The translations under genes and the position numbers were made by a program. From positions 1 to 64,000 of the forward strand of contig CALFMP010000015.1 in NCBI GenBank assembly GCA_937879965.1: a stretch of DNA of 64,000 bases. Direction: 5' to 3'. Every line of letters starts with the position of its first letter. Position 1 is the first letter of the stretch. This document shows positions 1-8,096 of the stretch, piece after piece. This stretch comes from QKMZ01 sp012965515. Lineage in GTDB: Bacteria > Cyanobacteriota > Vampirovibrionia > Obscuribacterales > Obscuribacteraceae. The notes beneath the pieces are model-generated. The model searched no databases. It was not told the origin of the DNA and worked only from the letters and a program-made list of their open reading frames with translations.

Positions 1-126
1 CCACGAGAGAAGGGGGCGTGCAACGCGCCCCCACGAAAGAAGGGGGCGTGCAACGCGCCCCCACGAGAGAAGGGGGCGTGCAACGCGCCCCCACGAAAGA
101 AGGGGGCGTGCAACGGGCCCCCACGA
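1..126. repeat. Tandem 30-bp GC-rich palindromic repeat, about 4 copies
   Basis: Four near-identical 30-bp units follow one another and run up to the pqqE stop. They differ mainly at one position (gagaga versus gaaaga). Each unit holds an inverted repeat GGGGGCG / CGCCCCC around a 7-nt loop, so each could fold as a very stable hairpin. The array starts at or before the window edge, so its full length is unknown. It resembles the single-copy palindromic elements elsewhere in the window and lies downstream of pqqE, where it could end transcription. Confidence 0.9.
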
Positions 127-1197
127 TCACAGGCGGTAAATCAATTCCTTCTTAGAGGTTTCTGCTTTGGAGATTGTTTCTTCGACAATATGATGGTGTG
201 GAGAAAGTTTGCAAACTGGATCTGCTTGTGTAGCGTCGCCGGTCAGTAAGAACGATTGGCAGCGGCAGCCGCCCAGGTCTTTTTTGCGAAACTCGCAGGT
301 GCGGCAGGGTTCGACCATCCAATCGAAACCGCGGAATGCATTGAATGATGGAGACTCTTTCCAGATCCATTCGAGAGTGCGTTCTTTTGTAGATGGAAAA
401 GTCAGTGTTTTGATTGCATTGGCGGCGAGGCATGGGTATGCGGTTCCGTCTGCAGAAACCACAATGTGTTGGCTTGCCCAGCCGCCCATGCATGGTTTTG
501 GAGAACTCTCCAGGTAATCGCCGATTATCCAGCTCAATTGCAATTTTCCGTTGAGCTGTTTCTTTTTCGTATCGTAAATTGAAAGAGCATCGTCCATTTG
601 TTTTTGAGTTGGCAAAAGGTTTTCAGCATTTGCCAGAGCGAAACCGTAGAACTGTGTGTTCGCTAGCTCGAGCCGCCTTACGCCAAGTTGCACGGCAAGG
701 TCGATGATTTCTGCAACCTCACCGAGGTTGTGTTTATGCAGCACTACATTTAGTGCCACAGGTATCTTGGACCTAACAGCAAATTCTATCGCGGCAATTT
801 TTTGCTCTTGAGCATTCCAGCCTGCTATGAGTTCTGCCGTCCTGCCCTTTGCTGATTGCAGGCTGATCTGAATGCTCTCAAGCCCGCACTCAATTAGTTC
901 TTCGAGAGCACTTTCGGTTAGCCCGATTCCGCTTGTGATCAGATTGCTGTAGATGTCGTGTTTCTTCAATCGTTGAACTATCTTCGGCAGTCCAGAATAC
1001 GCGAGAGGTTCTCCACCAGTCAGATTTGCCTGAACGACCGACAGTTTTGCCGCTTGGTCGATGACCGAAATCCACTCTGCGAGACTGAGTTCGCTGTCTT
1101 TGCTAACGAGTTCCATAGGATTGGAGCAATAAAGACATTGCAGCGGACAACGGTGCGTCAATTCCATCGTCAGCGTGTATGGGTTGGAAACGTTCAC
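127..1197 (-). CDS. pqqE: PqqE, radical SAM PqqA peptide cyclase
   Basis: Makes the first carbon-carbon bond in PQQ synthesis, joining Glu to Tyr within PqqA, in the cytoplasm. The 356-residue protein begins with a radical SAM core; the cluster motif CxxxCxxC is at residues 17-24 (RCPLQCLYC), followed by a GGEPL motif. The C-terminal SPASM region has the Cys pattern for auxiliary Fe-S clusters (CMGGWAS, YPCLA, CRTC, GGCRCQ, VCK). Size is normal for the family. The GTG start overlaps the pqqD stop as GTGA, so it is translated with pqqD. It is the last gene of the operon; GC-rich repeats follow. Confidence 0.95.
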   Translation of the reverse strand: MNVSNPYTLTMELTHRCPLQCLYCSNPMELVSKDSELSLAEWISVIDQAAKLSVVQANLTGGEPLAYSGLPKIVQRLKKHDIYSNLITSGIGLTESALEELIECGLESIQISLQSAKGRTAELIAGWNAQEQKIAAIEFAVRSKIPVALNVVLHKHNLGEVAEIIDLAVQLGVRRLELANTQFYGFALANAENLLPTQKQMDDALSIYDTKKKQLNGKLQLSWIIGDYLESSPKPCMGGWASQHIVVSADGTAYPCLAANAIKTLTFPSTKERTLEWIWKESPSFNAFRGFDWMVEPCRTCEFRKKDLGGCRCQSFLLTGDATQADPVCKLSPHHHIVEETISKAETSKKELIYRL

Positions 1198-1493
1198 TGT
1201 TTTAGCTCAATCCAGCCGCGTGAAAGGGCGTCCATGAGAAACTCGGCAAGATCCTTGTGTAGCGTTTCGTCTTCGTAGCGCGCAGCAAGCTCAGAGTAAA
1301 TGTTCTCGATAGTTCGATTGCCGTCCACGAGTTCCAAGACTTCCGTCGCAGAGTGATTGAGTTTCACGATGCATTCAGGCATAAGCAGTAGCTTTGCTTC
1401 TCTGGTCTCATCGTCCTTGAGGCGAACGCCAGGCGCAAGCTGGAGCACAGACTCTTTTACAATGTTATCTAGACCGTCCGCCATTCTACTCAC
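1194..1493 (-). CDS. pqqD: PqqD, PqqA-binding chaperone
   Basis: Small peptide-binding protein that presents PqqA to PqqE. The sequence carries the typical PqqD core: LAPGVRLKDDETREAKLLL, then a PE/LN motif (MPECIVKLNHSA), then LVDGNRTIENIYSEL. It is 99 residues, the usual size. The GTG start used here overlaps the pqqC stop by 4 bases. An ATG three codons later is an equally good start, with GGTGAG in front of it. Its own stop overlaps the pqqE start. Confidence 0.93.
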   Translation of the reverse strand: MSRMADGLDNIVKESVLQLAPGVRLKDDETREAKLLLMPECIVKLNHSATEVLELVDGNRTIENIYSELAARYEDETLHKDLAEFLMDALSRGWIELKQ

Positions 1494-2197
1494 CGCTCAC
1501 CATTTTGAATCGCATCAACCATTGACCACAGAACGTCGCATTTGAATTCCACCGCTTTCAGCGCCAGAACTTGTTTCTCATATGTATCAGCGGCAGACAA
1601 CACCAGCGAAAGTCCATGTTGCGAATCGCGTGGCGCCTGACTCAAGCGATTGCGGAAGTAAGTCAATCCTTCCGCATTGATCCAGGGGTAATGGCGCTCT
1701 ATCACTTCTATTCGATAACTTACCAGTGTAGGTGCAAAGACTTCCGTCAGTGATGACGCAACGGCGAGCCACCATTCGTTGTTGCGACAATAGTTGACAT
1801 AAGCATCGACGGCGAACACAACTCCAGGAAGGAAGTGTTTGCCTTCAATAAGCTCATTGCGACTGATTCCGGCGGCTTCCGCAAACCTCAACCAGGCGAG
1901 TATTCCGCCATCATCTTCGGTGCGTCCATCATGGTCGACGATACGTTCTCTCCACCGTATTCGGTCGCTTCTTTCTGGCAGTTTTGACATAACCAAGGAG
2001 TCTTTGATTGGCAGGCATTTTTGATAGTAAAAACGATTAGCAATCCAGCGCTGCATCTCGGTTTTGCTCAAAGATCCTTCGTGCATGCGTGCATGAAAAG
2101 GATGCTTATCGTGATACTTTGTTTCGCCGATATGTTTCAGGCGCTCGACAAATTGCTCTTCGTTCAAAAGCTGACGGCTCGTCTGTAAATCAATCAC
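1490..2197 (-). CDS. pqqC: PqqC, pyrroloquinoline-quinone synthase
   Basis: Cofactor-free oxidase that closes the ring and performs the final eight-electron oxidation to PQQ. The protein is all-helical of the TENA/PqqC type. It has family blocks such as KYHDKHPFH, RFYYQKCLPIKD, DHDGRTEDDGGI and SLTEVFAP. I place the start at the GTG at 2197 (235 residues) because GGGGATAA lies at the right distance upstream. A TTG at 2212 would add five residues. With this start the gene overlaps the pqqB stop by 8 bases, indicating coupled translation. Confidence 0.94.
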   Translation of the reverse strand: MIDLQTSRQLLNEEQFVERLKHIGETKYHDKHPFHARMHEGSLSKTEMQRWIANRFYYQKCLPIKDSLVMSKLPERSDRIRWRERIVDHDGRTEDDGGILAWLRFAEAAGISRNELIEGKHFLPGVVFAVDAYVNYCRNNEWWLAVASSLTEVFAPTLVSYRIEVIERHYPWINAEGLTYFRNRLSQAPRDSQHGLSLVLSAADTYEKQVLALKAVEFKCDVLWSMVDAIQNGER

Positions 2198-3179
2198 GAA
2201 GTTTATCCCCAACTTTTTCGGTCGAGAGGCTTGTCGAACAACTGGGCGCGTAGACTGAGCCGCTGCAAATCGACATGCCGTCTACTGCAATTTTGACCCC
2301 GGCGTTTTCGACCGCCCGTCTTTCCGTGGAATTATCGCGCAAAATAGGGTTGGTGTTGTTGATATGAGTAAGGAGTTTTATCCTTGCTTTCACGTTTTCA
2401 AGTTTTGCCAAGATGCCGTTTGACCCACTCAGCGGAAGATGCCCCATGGTTTCAGCGGGACCGGCATTAACTCCCAATGATTGCAGTTCGTCCGATGTAT
2501 AAAACGTACCGTCAACAAGCACTGCCTCGGAGCCTTCGAGCAGTGAGATTACCGCATCGTCCCAGGTGCCAATTTGCGGCGCGTATGCGATTGCTTCGGC
2601 ACCATTGTGTTGCACACTTTGGAATTTGAGACCGATGACAGCATCAGTGTTGGACGGTATTTTCGTCTGGTCCGCATACCGCGGCTGCCTGTCGCTAAGT
2701 CCCACTGCCGTCACTTTCACGGAGTCGCCCAAAATGAAAGGAACGCCTGGCACGATTCTGCAAAATTCGAGATTGGCGTAGTTTCTAAGAACTGCCTTGA
2801 TTGGGAAGGCTGTCTCCATTAAATCGAGAACTGCTGCGGTCGCAAAAACTTTCAGCCGCGAGCCCTCACGCAGATTAATCAAGCCCATTGTATGGTCAAG
2901 CTCGCCATCCGTGAGAATCACCGACCCTATCGGAGTGTCCCTGACGCCCCCGCCTATCGGTGGTTGTAGCTCAGGGTGCCGCGCCAACTGGTGCCTGAGA
3001 TCCACCCCTGGATTGACAATAGCCCAGGCCGTTCTTCCGTTTTCTTCATATGCGAATGCCAGAGAGTCCGTCGTGCGCGCGCTCTCGGGTGTGTTTCGCG
3101 CAAAATTGCAATTTTCGCAGCCGCAATTCCATTGCGGGCAGCCGCCACCGGCGCCTGTTCCCAGGACAATCAGGCGCAC
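2190..3179 (-). CDS. pqqB: PqqB, metallo-beta-lactamase-fold PQQ biosynthesis protein
   Basis: PqqB is a metallo-hydrolase-fold enzyme thought to hydroxylate the diamino acid intermediate of PQQ synthesis. The N-terminus carries the family signature around LGTGAGGGCPQWNC, with the CxC pair (CGCENC) that binds zinc in characterised members. DGELDHTMGL stands in for the beta-lactamase HxHxDH motif, as usual for PqqB. The protein has 329 residues, slightly longer than typical (about 305) because of a short C-terminal tail. It starts with GTG two bases after the pqqA stop, and its AGAGG ribosome site lies inside the end of pqqA. Confidence 0.95.
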   Translation of the reverse strand: MRLIVLGTGAGGGCPQWNCGCENCNFARNTPESARTTDSLAFAYEENGRTAWAIVNPGVDLRHQLARHPELQPPIGGGVRDTPIGSVILTDGELDHTMGLINLREGSRLKVFATAAVLDLMETAFPIKAVLRNYANLEFCRIVPGVPFILGDSVKVTAVGLSDRQPRYADQTKIPSNTDAVIGLKFQSVQHNGAEAIAYAPQIGTWDDAVISLLEGSEAVLVDGTFYTSDELQSLGVNAGPAETMGHLPLSGSNGILAKLENVKARIKLLTHINNTNPILRDNSTERRAVENAGVKIAVDGMSICSGSVYAPSCSTSLSTEKVGDKLRD

Positions 3180-3181
3180 GC

Positions 3182-3253
3182 TTACCTCTTGTGAATATAG
3201 GCTGTCACTTCAGCGCCGGCGCTAATGATTTCGTAGCTGGGTTTTTCCCACAT
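3182..3253 (-). CDS. pqqA: PqqA, PQQ precursor peptide (23 residues)
   Basis: This is the ribosomal peptide whose Glu and Tyr become PQQ. The 23-codon frame starts with MWEKPSYEII and ends YIHKR. It contains the required Glu-x3-Tyr motif as E15-V-T-A-Y19, and the length matches known PqqA peptides. A strong GGAGG ribosome site sits 6 bases before the ATG. It lies directly upstream of pqqB, as the first gene of a pqqABCDE operon. Sequence and position together make the call nearly certain. Confidence 0.95.
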   Translation of the reverse strand: MWEKPSYEIISAGAEVTAYIHKR

Positions 3254-3339
3254 AGAGCCTCCAATTAAATTCAGCCCTGTTAAATTCGAATGGGCGGATT
3301 CACATATGGTTTCAATCAAGATCATGCACGCATCACGGC

Positions 3340-3384
3340 AATCTAAACTATCATTTGTAGATTAAAGTCCAATCTATTTAGATT
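3340..3384. promoter_or_regulatory. Two AATCTA/TAGATT inverted repeats between pqqA and the M24 gene
   Basis: Inside the 156-bp divergent spacer the hexamer AATCTA and its complement TAGATT occur four times: 3340-3345, 3358-3363, 3371-3376 and 3379-3384. They form one wide (12-nt spacer) and one tight (2-nt spacer) inverted repeat. This is a plausible operator for a dimeric regulator of the pqq operon and/or the M24 gene. No regulator in the window is an obvious partner. Confidence 0.45.
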
Positions 3385-3409
3385 AAGTCGCGATTGACAA
3401 GGGGGCGCC

Positions 3410-4645
3410 ATGAAGGCGAGTGTGGCCAAGAAAACTGATGCGGCAAAAGGCGACAAACATTTCGACCTCAAAGCGGTACAGGCTGCCATTCAAGAAGAAG
3501 AGTTGGACGGTTGGCTCTTCTATTTCTTTCACGACAACGATCCCCTGGCGCTGAGCATCCTGCAACTGCAAGAGGGCCACTTCACGCGGCGGTGGTTTTA
3601 CTTCGTACCCAAATCCGGCGAGCCCATCAAAATCGTGCATCGCATCGAAATGGACGCGCTTGATTCCTTGCCTGGCGAGAAACGCGTTTATCTCGGGTGG
3701 AAGCAGCTGGAGAGCGTGCTCAAGGAAACTTTGGGTGGCGTGAAAGAAGTGGCAATGCAGTATTCGCCGATGAATCATATTCCGTATGTTTCTCGAGTGG
3801 ATAGTGGCATTGTTGAACTAGTTCGATCTGCTGGAACTGAGGTTTCAACCTCAGCAAACCTCGTTCAAAAGTTCGAAGCTGTCTGGAGTGACGAACAACT
3901 AAAGAGCCACGTGACTGCAGCGGAGAATCTGCGCAAGTTCATATTTGCGGCTTTTCGATTTATCAAAGAACGCATTAGAGCCGGCAAGGCTGTCAATGAG
4001 TACGAGGTGCAACAGTACATTTGCCAGTTGTATGAAGAGCACGGCATGGTCACTTCGTCACCTCCCATAGTGGCAGTCAATTCTCATAGTGGGCTTCCTC
4101 ACTATCAACCAAACAAAGATTCTTTCAGTGAAATCAAGAAGGGTGACTTCGTTTTGCTCGACATATGGGCCAAGTTGAATGCGCCGCACAACGCGATTTA
4201 TGCTGACATTACATGGACCGGTTTCGTCGGCGAAACAGTTCCCCAGAAGTACGTCGATATTTTTGAAGTAGTGCGCGGTGCCCGCGATGCAGCGCTTGCG
4301 TATGTTTCAGAAAGGATTTCCGGCAAGCACATAGTGCACGGCTATCAGGTCGATGACGTTTCTCGCAATTACATTACCGACCGTGGTTACGGCGACAAAT
4401 TTGTCCACCGCACAGGGCATTCTATTTGCACGGAAGTTCATGCCAACGGTGCAAACATCGACAATTTGGAAACCAAGGACGAAAGAGAAATCATTGCTCA
4501 CACAGGCTTTTCCATCGAACCCGGCGTTTACCTGGAAGAGTTTGGCGTGCGTAGTGAAATCGACGCATACGTAGGTGATGATGAGGTGCTCGTTTTTGGG
4601 CAACCTATTCAAACAGAGGTCATCCCGATACTAGCGCTCGACTAA
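3410..4645 (+). CDS. M24-family metallopeptidase (Xaa-Pro aminopeptidase/prolidase-like)
   Basis: The 411-residue protein has an N-terminal creatinase-like domain (about 20-155) and a C-terminal pita-bread metallopeptidase domain (about 165-405). The metal ligands can be read as D251, D266, H337 (RTGHSICTEVH), E370 (SIEPGVY) and E383, with H231 (LPHY) as the substrate-side histidine, so it should be active. Such enzymes remove residues next to proline from short peptides. There is no signal peptide, so it is cytoplasmic. It starts at ATG after a G-rich site and is divergent from pqqA across a 156-bp shared spacer. A role in PqqA processing is only a guess. Confidence 0.85.
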   Translation: MKASVAKKTDAAKGDKHFDLKAVQAAIQEEELDGWLFYFFHDNDPLALSILQLQEGHFTRRWFYFVPKSGEPIKIVHRIEMDALDSLPGEKRVYLGWKQLESVLKETLGGVKEVAMQYSPMNHIPYVSRVDSGIVELVRSAGTEVSTSANLVQKFEAVWSDEQLKSHVTAAENLRKFIFAAFRFIKERIRAGKAVNEYEVQQYICQLYEEHGMVTSSPPIVAVNSHSGLPHYQPNKDSFSEIKKGDFVLLDIWAKLNAPHNAIYADITWTGFVGETVPQKYVDIFEVVRGARDAALAYVSERISGKHIVHGYQVDDVSRNYITDRGYGDKFVHRTGHSICTEVHANGANIDNLETKDEREIIAHTGFSIEPGVYLEEFGVRSEIDAYVGDDEVLVFGQPIQTEVIPILALD

Positions 4646-4654
4646 GGAGCACCT

Positions 4655-5935
4655 GTGCCTTCCGAATACTGTCTAATGCATGTTGGATACTGGGTCACTG
4701 ACCTGGGTGCAATTTCGTGTCTGGGCGCTGGGCTCGCGGCGTTAGTCTTGACCTTGCTCCCGGGCAAGAAATTGACTGGAAAAACGGAGGGCGCCGACCC
4801 TTCTTCATTCATCGATCCGGGCGCGGGGGAAACAGCGCGATACCGCCTGGCATACAAAGACCTGGTGACGGTAAAGAATTCAGGGCAGGACGTCACTCAG
4901 GTTTCGGGCCAGGTGCCGGATGCAGATGGCGGTAGTGCGGTTGAAGGTACACGCGCGATGTCTGCAAGCGAGCTAGCTATAACTATGTTCGATCAAGGCG
5001 TGTTGGGTATTGGGCTTGGGGAGAGAAGTTTGGAAGCGACCAAATCGTTTTCCAAAACCAAGGTTGAGAAGACGAAGGTCGACTCCAAGACAAAAATCGA
5101 GAAGAAGAAAATCGATTCCAAGACACAGATTGAGCCGAAGCCAAAAGAAGAGAAGCCCAAAGCAGAGAAGTCTAAACCTGACAAGAAAGCGCCGAAAAAA
5201 GACGCTAAGAAGGACTCTAAGAAGGAAGAGGAAAAGAAAGATCTGCAGCTCAATATGGCTGTTCGCAAAATCACATATGGTTCGAAGAAAACCGACCAGA
5301 GTGTTTCGAAACCTGGTTTTGAGGAGACCGATGAGCAAAAATCAGGGCAGGTATCTGACGAGGAAACTCCAGATCCGTTGAAGCCAACCTATTTCACTTC
5401 CGAAATCTTGGATGCGATGGATAGGCAGCCGGCAAGTTTTCTGAATCAACCAAGCGAGCCGAGCGAACCAGCGCCTGGTTTGCCAATGCAAGCGAGCCAG
5501 TATCCTCCTCAGGGATTTCCAGCACCGCCCGATTCCGTGCCGACGAGCCCTAGTCAGCGCGTTCCTTTGCCGCCGCATCAGCCTCCACCTACGGGGTTTC
5601 CTGCACCAACAAATCCGACTCCAGGTTTCCCGATGCCTGCAAGTCAGCCTCCGGCGCAAGGTTTTCCCGTACCGCCTGACGCGGCACCTGGTTTTCCTGC
5701 ACCCACGAACCCTACCCCAGGTTTCCCCATGTCGGCGAACCAACCTTCGCAGCCGCCCGCACAGCCACCTGCCCGGCCGGAACCGCAAGTGCAACCGCCT
5801 CAGCAACCGCAGACTCAGCCCGAAGAAATCGATCCGACCAAAGACCCTAAGAAGGTCGGACGCTCGACTTTGATTGAGCCGAAGAGCAATCTGCAGAAGG
5901 ACAGAGAACCGCCGCCGCCGGAGTACTTTAAGTGA
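4655..5935 (+). CDS. Membrane-anchored protein with Lys/Glu-rich and Pro-rich low-complexity regions
   Basis: No recognised family. It starts at GTG after an AAGGAG site, 9 bases from the M24 stop. One hydrophobic helix lies near residues 14-34 (WVTDLGAIS onward), then a hydrophilic region. Residues about 130-200 are highly charged imperfect KxK/ExK repeats (KTKVEKTKVDSKTKIE and similar). Residues about 265-390 are Pro-rich with recurring GFPAP/GFPMP blocks. Most of the chain looks disordered. The last four bases overlap the start of the protease-kinase gene (GTGA), so the two are made together. A scaffold or substrate role for the kinase or its protease domain is an inference from this coupling. 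Confidence 0.75.
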   Translation: MPSEYCLMHVGYWVTDLGAISCLGAGLAALVLTLLPGKKLTGKTEGADPSSFIDPGAGETARYRLAYKDLVTVKNSGQDVTQVSGQVPDADGGSAVEGTRAMSASELAITMFDQGVLGIGLGERSLEATKSFSKTKVEKTKVDSKTKIEKKKIDSKTQIEPKPKEEKPKAEKSKPDKKAPKKDAKKDSKKEEEKKDLQLNMAVRKITYGSKKTDQSVSKPGFEETDEQKSGQVSDEETPDPLKPTYFTSEILDAMDRQPASFLNQPSEPSEPAPGLPMQASQYPPQGFPAPPDSVPTSPSQRVPLPPHQPPPTGFPAPTNPTPGFPMPASQPPAQGFPVPPDAAPGFPAPTNPTPGFPMSANQPSQPPAQPPARPEPQVQPPQQPQTQPEEIDPTKDPKKVGRSTLIEPKSNLQKDREPPPPEYFK

Positions 5936-8040
5936 CAGAGACACAGACTCCAGAAGTGAAGGCGCCGCCTCAGAAGAAGGCGAAGCAGGACAGTCAGGGC
6001 GTGAAGCCCTGGTCTCTGCGGCTCTTGGTCATCTACTTAGGCATTGGCTTCTATATATTGTTTGCCTGGTCCCAAATTGGTCCTAGCATTCTCTCCGCTA
6101 TTGCCTTCAATTTGGCAGTTCTCGCGATTCTCTCCATCATTTGCAGCTTTACTCGCACACTTGTTTTGCGCCGCATGTTGTCGCTCTTTCTGTGGGGCGC
6201 ATTCATGACTGGCATTGCTGTCCTGGTCTCCCACGTTGTTGTCGCAGCGTTGGCTTTCCTAGGTCGTGGCGGAACAGAAATAGCAATGGCAGCGATCGAA
6301 GAAGTGATCAAGCTGGTACCGCTTGTGGTGCTGCTAATTGTGGGCAGAAAGTTCAGTACATTCACAATGGGAATGACTGATTTCATTCTTGCCGGAGCGG
6401 CATTGGGAGCTGGTTTCTCCTGTCTCGAATACGCCGCGGCGCACAAGTACGGTGCTGCGGTCGGGCAACTCGCCTGGCTGCCCACAGCTGAAGTTGTGAA
6501 TGGACGAATGGTATCCGGCCACCTGATTTGGTCGTCTCTGGCTGCGGCTGGAATCGGGTTTGGTTTTTTCTTCAAGACCCGCTGGAAGGTAGCAGCCATC
6601 GGCGCTGCTGTCGGATTGGCTGTTTCCATCATCGACCACGCTTCGTACAACTATGCAATCGTAAGTAATGATTGGATGGCTGGAATTCTCAACGGCATCG
6701 CGCTCAATGGTTATCTCGCCTTTGGTTTGTGGGCTGCTTCGATTCTGATTGCGCTCGTTGTCGACGCACGTGTTCTGATTAAGGCCGTGCCGCAGTTCTC
6801 CGAGTTCAAAGTACCGAAGGGGCTAGAAGGGCTTGACGGTTTGATGGCGATGTGGGACTTCGTGATCGATCGCAGACGCTTGGCGTATTCACTGCATCAC
6901 TATGAAAACGCTCCTGAAACCTTGAAGAAGGATGCAGCGGTGACATCTTCACTGCTCGCTCAAACACTTATCAATTTCCACATTCCCGAGCGCAGGCTTC
7001 GCACTTTAGACGCTATGACGCGGGAAGATCTGACACTTGTCGCGGGCATAAACGACCTGGGCCGGGAAGGAGATCCCGACAGTCTTGATGACATCGATCT
7101 GCCGAAGCACTACAAATTGAACGCTCCGCTGAGCCAGGGCGGGATGGGCATTATCTACAGCGGTGAGCATATTCACACTGGGCAAAAACTGGCGATCAAG
7201 CTTTTGCATCCAACTTTTGCGCGGCAGCAAATGGCTGTTGAGCGTTTCAAACATGAGGCAAAGGCCGTTGGAGCGCTTCAACACCCTAACCTCGTCAGCA
7301 TCACCGACTTTGGTATCACTGAGCGAAGAAAGATTCCTTATCTGGTTATGGAGTTGATCCAGGGCGTCAATCTGGAACAGTTGCTCAAGGAAAGTGGTGG
7401 CATGCATCCACAGCGCTTCTTCACTGTTTTTGATCAGGTGCTTGACGCGCTTTCGCATGCGCACAAACGCCTGGTTATTCACCGGGATATGAAGCCGAGC
7501 AACATTCTTTTGACTCAAACCGAAGATGGTCGCGACATGATCAAGATTGTCGACTTCGGCATTGCCAAGATTATGACTGGTGAAGGTGAAGAAGGCGCGA
7601 GTGCGCAAGAACTGACCAGGACAGGAGATCTCATCGGAAGCCCGCTATATATGAGCCCTGAGCAGGGCTTGGGGACGAAACTGGATGCTCGGTCGGACAT
7701 ATATTCTGTTGGTTGTGTCATGTACGAGTGCATTGTTGGTGATCCGCCTCTGCTAGGGAATACCGCGGTGCAAACCATCATGATGCATATCAATGAATCG
7801 CCGAAGACTCTGCGCGAAGCAAGACCTGAGCTTAATATTCCTGCTGGAATCGATCACTTCATCATGAAGTGTCTGGCAAAAAATCCAGCGCATCGCTATC
7901 AAACGATGGATGAGATGAGAGAGGCTCTTCATGCAGTGAGAGCTAATCCGCACGGACCGCAGGGCGGTGGAAATCCGCAGATCCCTCCGCATCCGCCGAA
8001 CCCACAAAATCCACCACACCCACCAAATGTGATGGCATAA
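5932..8040 (+). CDS. PrsW-like intramembrane protease fused to a Hanks-type Ser/Thr kinase
   Basis: 702 residues. Residues about 30-280 are multi-pass membrane and carry the PrsW pattern: EExxK (E123, E124, K127), a GxxFxxxE motif (F162, E166), H197 in SGHLIW and H236 in IDHASYN. Residues about 390-665 are a full protein kinase: Gly-loop SQGGMG (401-406), Lys423 (AIKLL), catalytic HRDMKPSN (D519), DFG (541-543), and a Thr-containing activation segment ending in SPEQ. A short Pro-rich tail follows. PrsW proteases cut membrane regulators, and Hanks kinases phosphorylate Ser/Thr. Both active sites look intact, and the fusion is unusual. The GTG start overlaps the preceding stop. Confidence 0.85.
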   Translation: MTETQTPEVKAPPQKKAKQDSQGVKPWSLRLLVIYLGIGFYILFAWSQIGPSILSAIAFNLAVLAILSIICSFTRTLVLRRMLSLFLWGAFMTGIAVLVSHVVVAALAFLGRGGTEIAMAAIEEVIKLVPLVVLLIVGRKFSTFTMGMTDFILAGAALGAGFSCLEYAAAHKYGAAVGQLAWLPTAEVVNGRMVSGHLIWSSLAAAGIGFGFFFKTRWKVAAIGAAVGLAVSIIDHASYNYAIVSNDWMAGILNGIALNGYLAFGLWAASILIALVVDARVLIKAVPQFSEFKVPKGLEGLDGLMAMWDFVIDRRRLAYSLHHYENAPETLKKDAAVTSSLLAQTLINFHIPERRLRTLDAMTREDLTLVAGINDLGREGDPDSLDDIDLPKHYKLNAPLSQGGMGIIYSGEHIHTGQKLAIKLLHPTFARQQMAVERFKHEAKAVGALQHPNLVSITDFGITERRKIPYLVMELIQGVNLEQLLKESGGMHPQRFFTVFDQVLDALSHAHKRLVIHRDMKPSNILLTQTEDGRDMIKIVDFGIAKIMTGEGEEGASAQELTRTGDLIGSPLYMSPEQGLGTKLDARSDIYSVGCVMYECIVGDPPLLGNTAVQTIMMHINESPKTLREARPELNIPAGIDHFIMKCLAKNPAHRYQTMDEMREALHAVRANPHGPQGGGNPQIPPHPPNPQNPPHPPNVMA

Positions 8041-8096
8041 CCAAGTACAATGAATCAGGCGTCCATGTACAAGCACCAAGCAAGAGAAGGATAGTT

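Noticed and set aside
1..126. Possible CRISPR array
   Set aside because: The units are directly tandem with no spacers, and no cas gene is near.
5342..5944. 200-codon minus-strand frame, Arg/Leu-rich
   Set aside because: An artefact of the Pro/Lys-rich coding sequence on the plus strand; low-complexity and without features.
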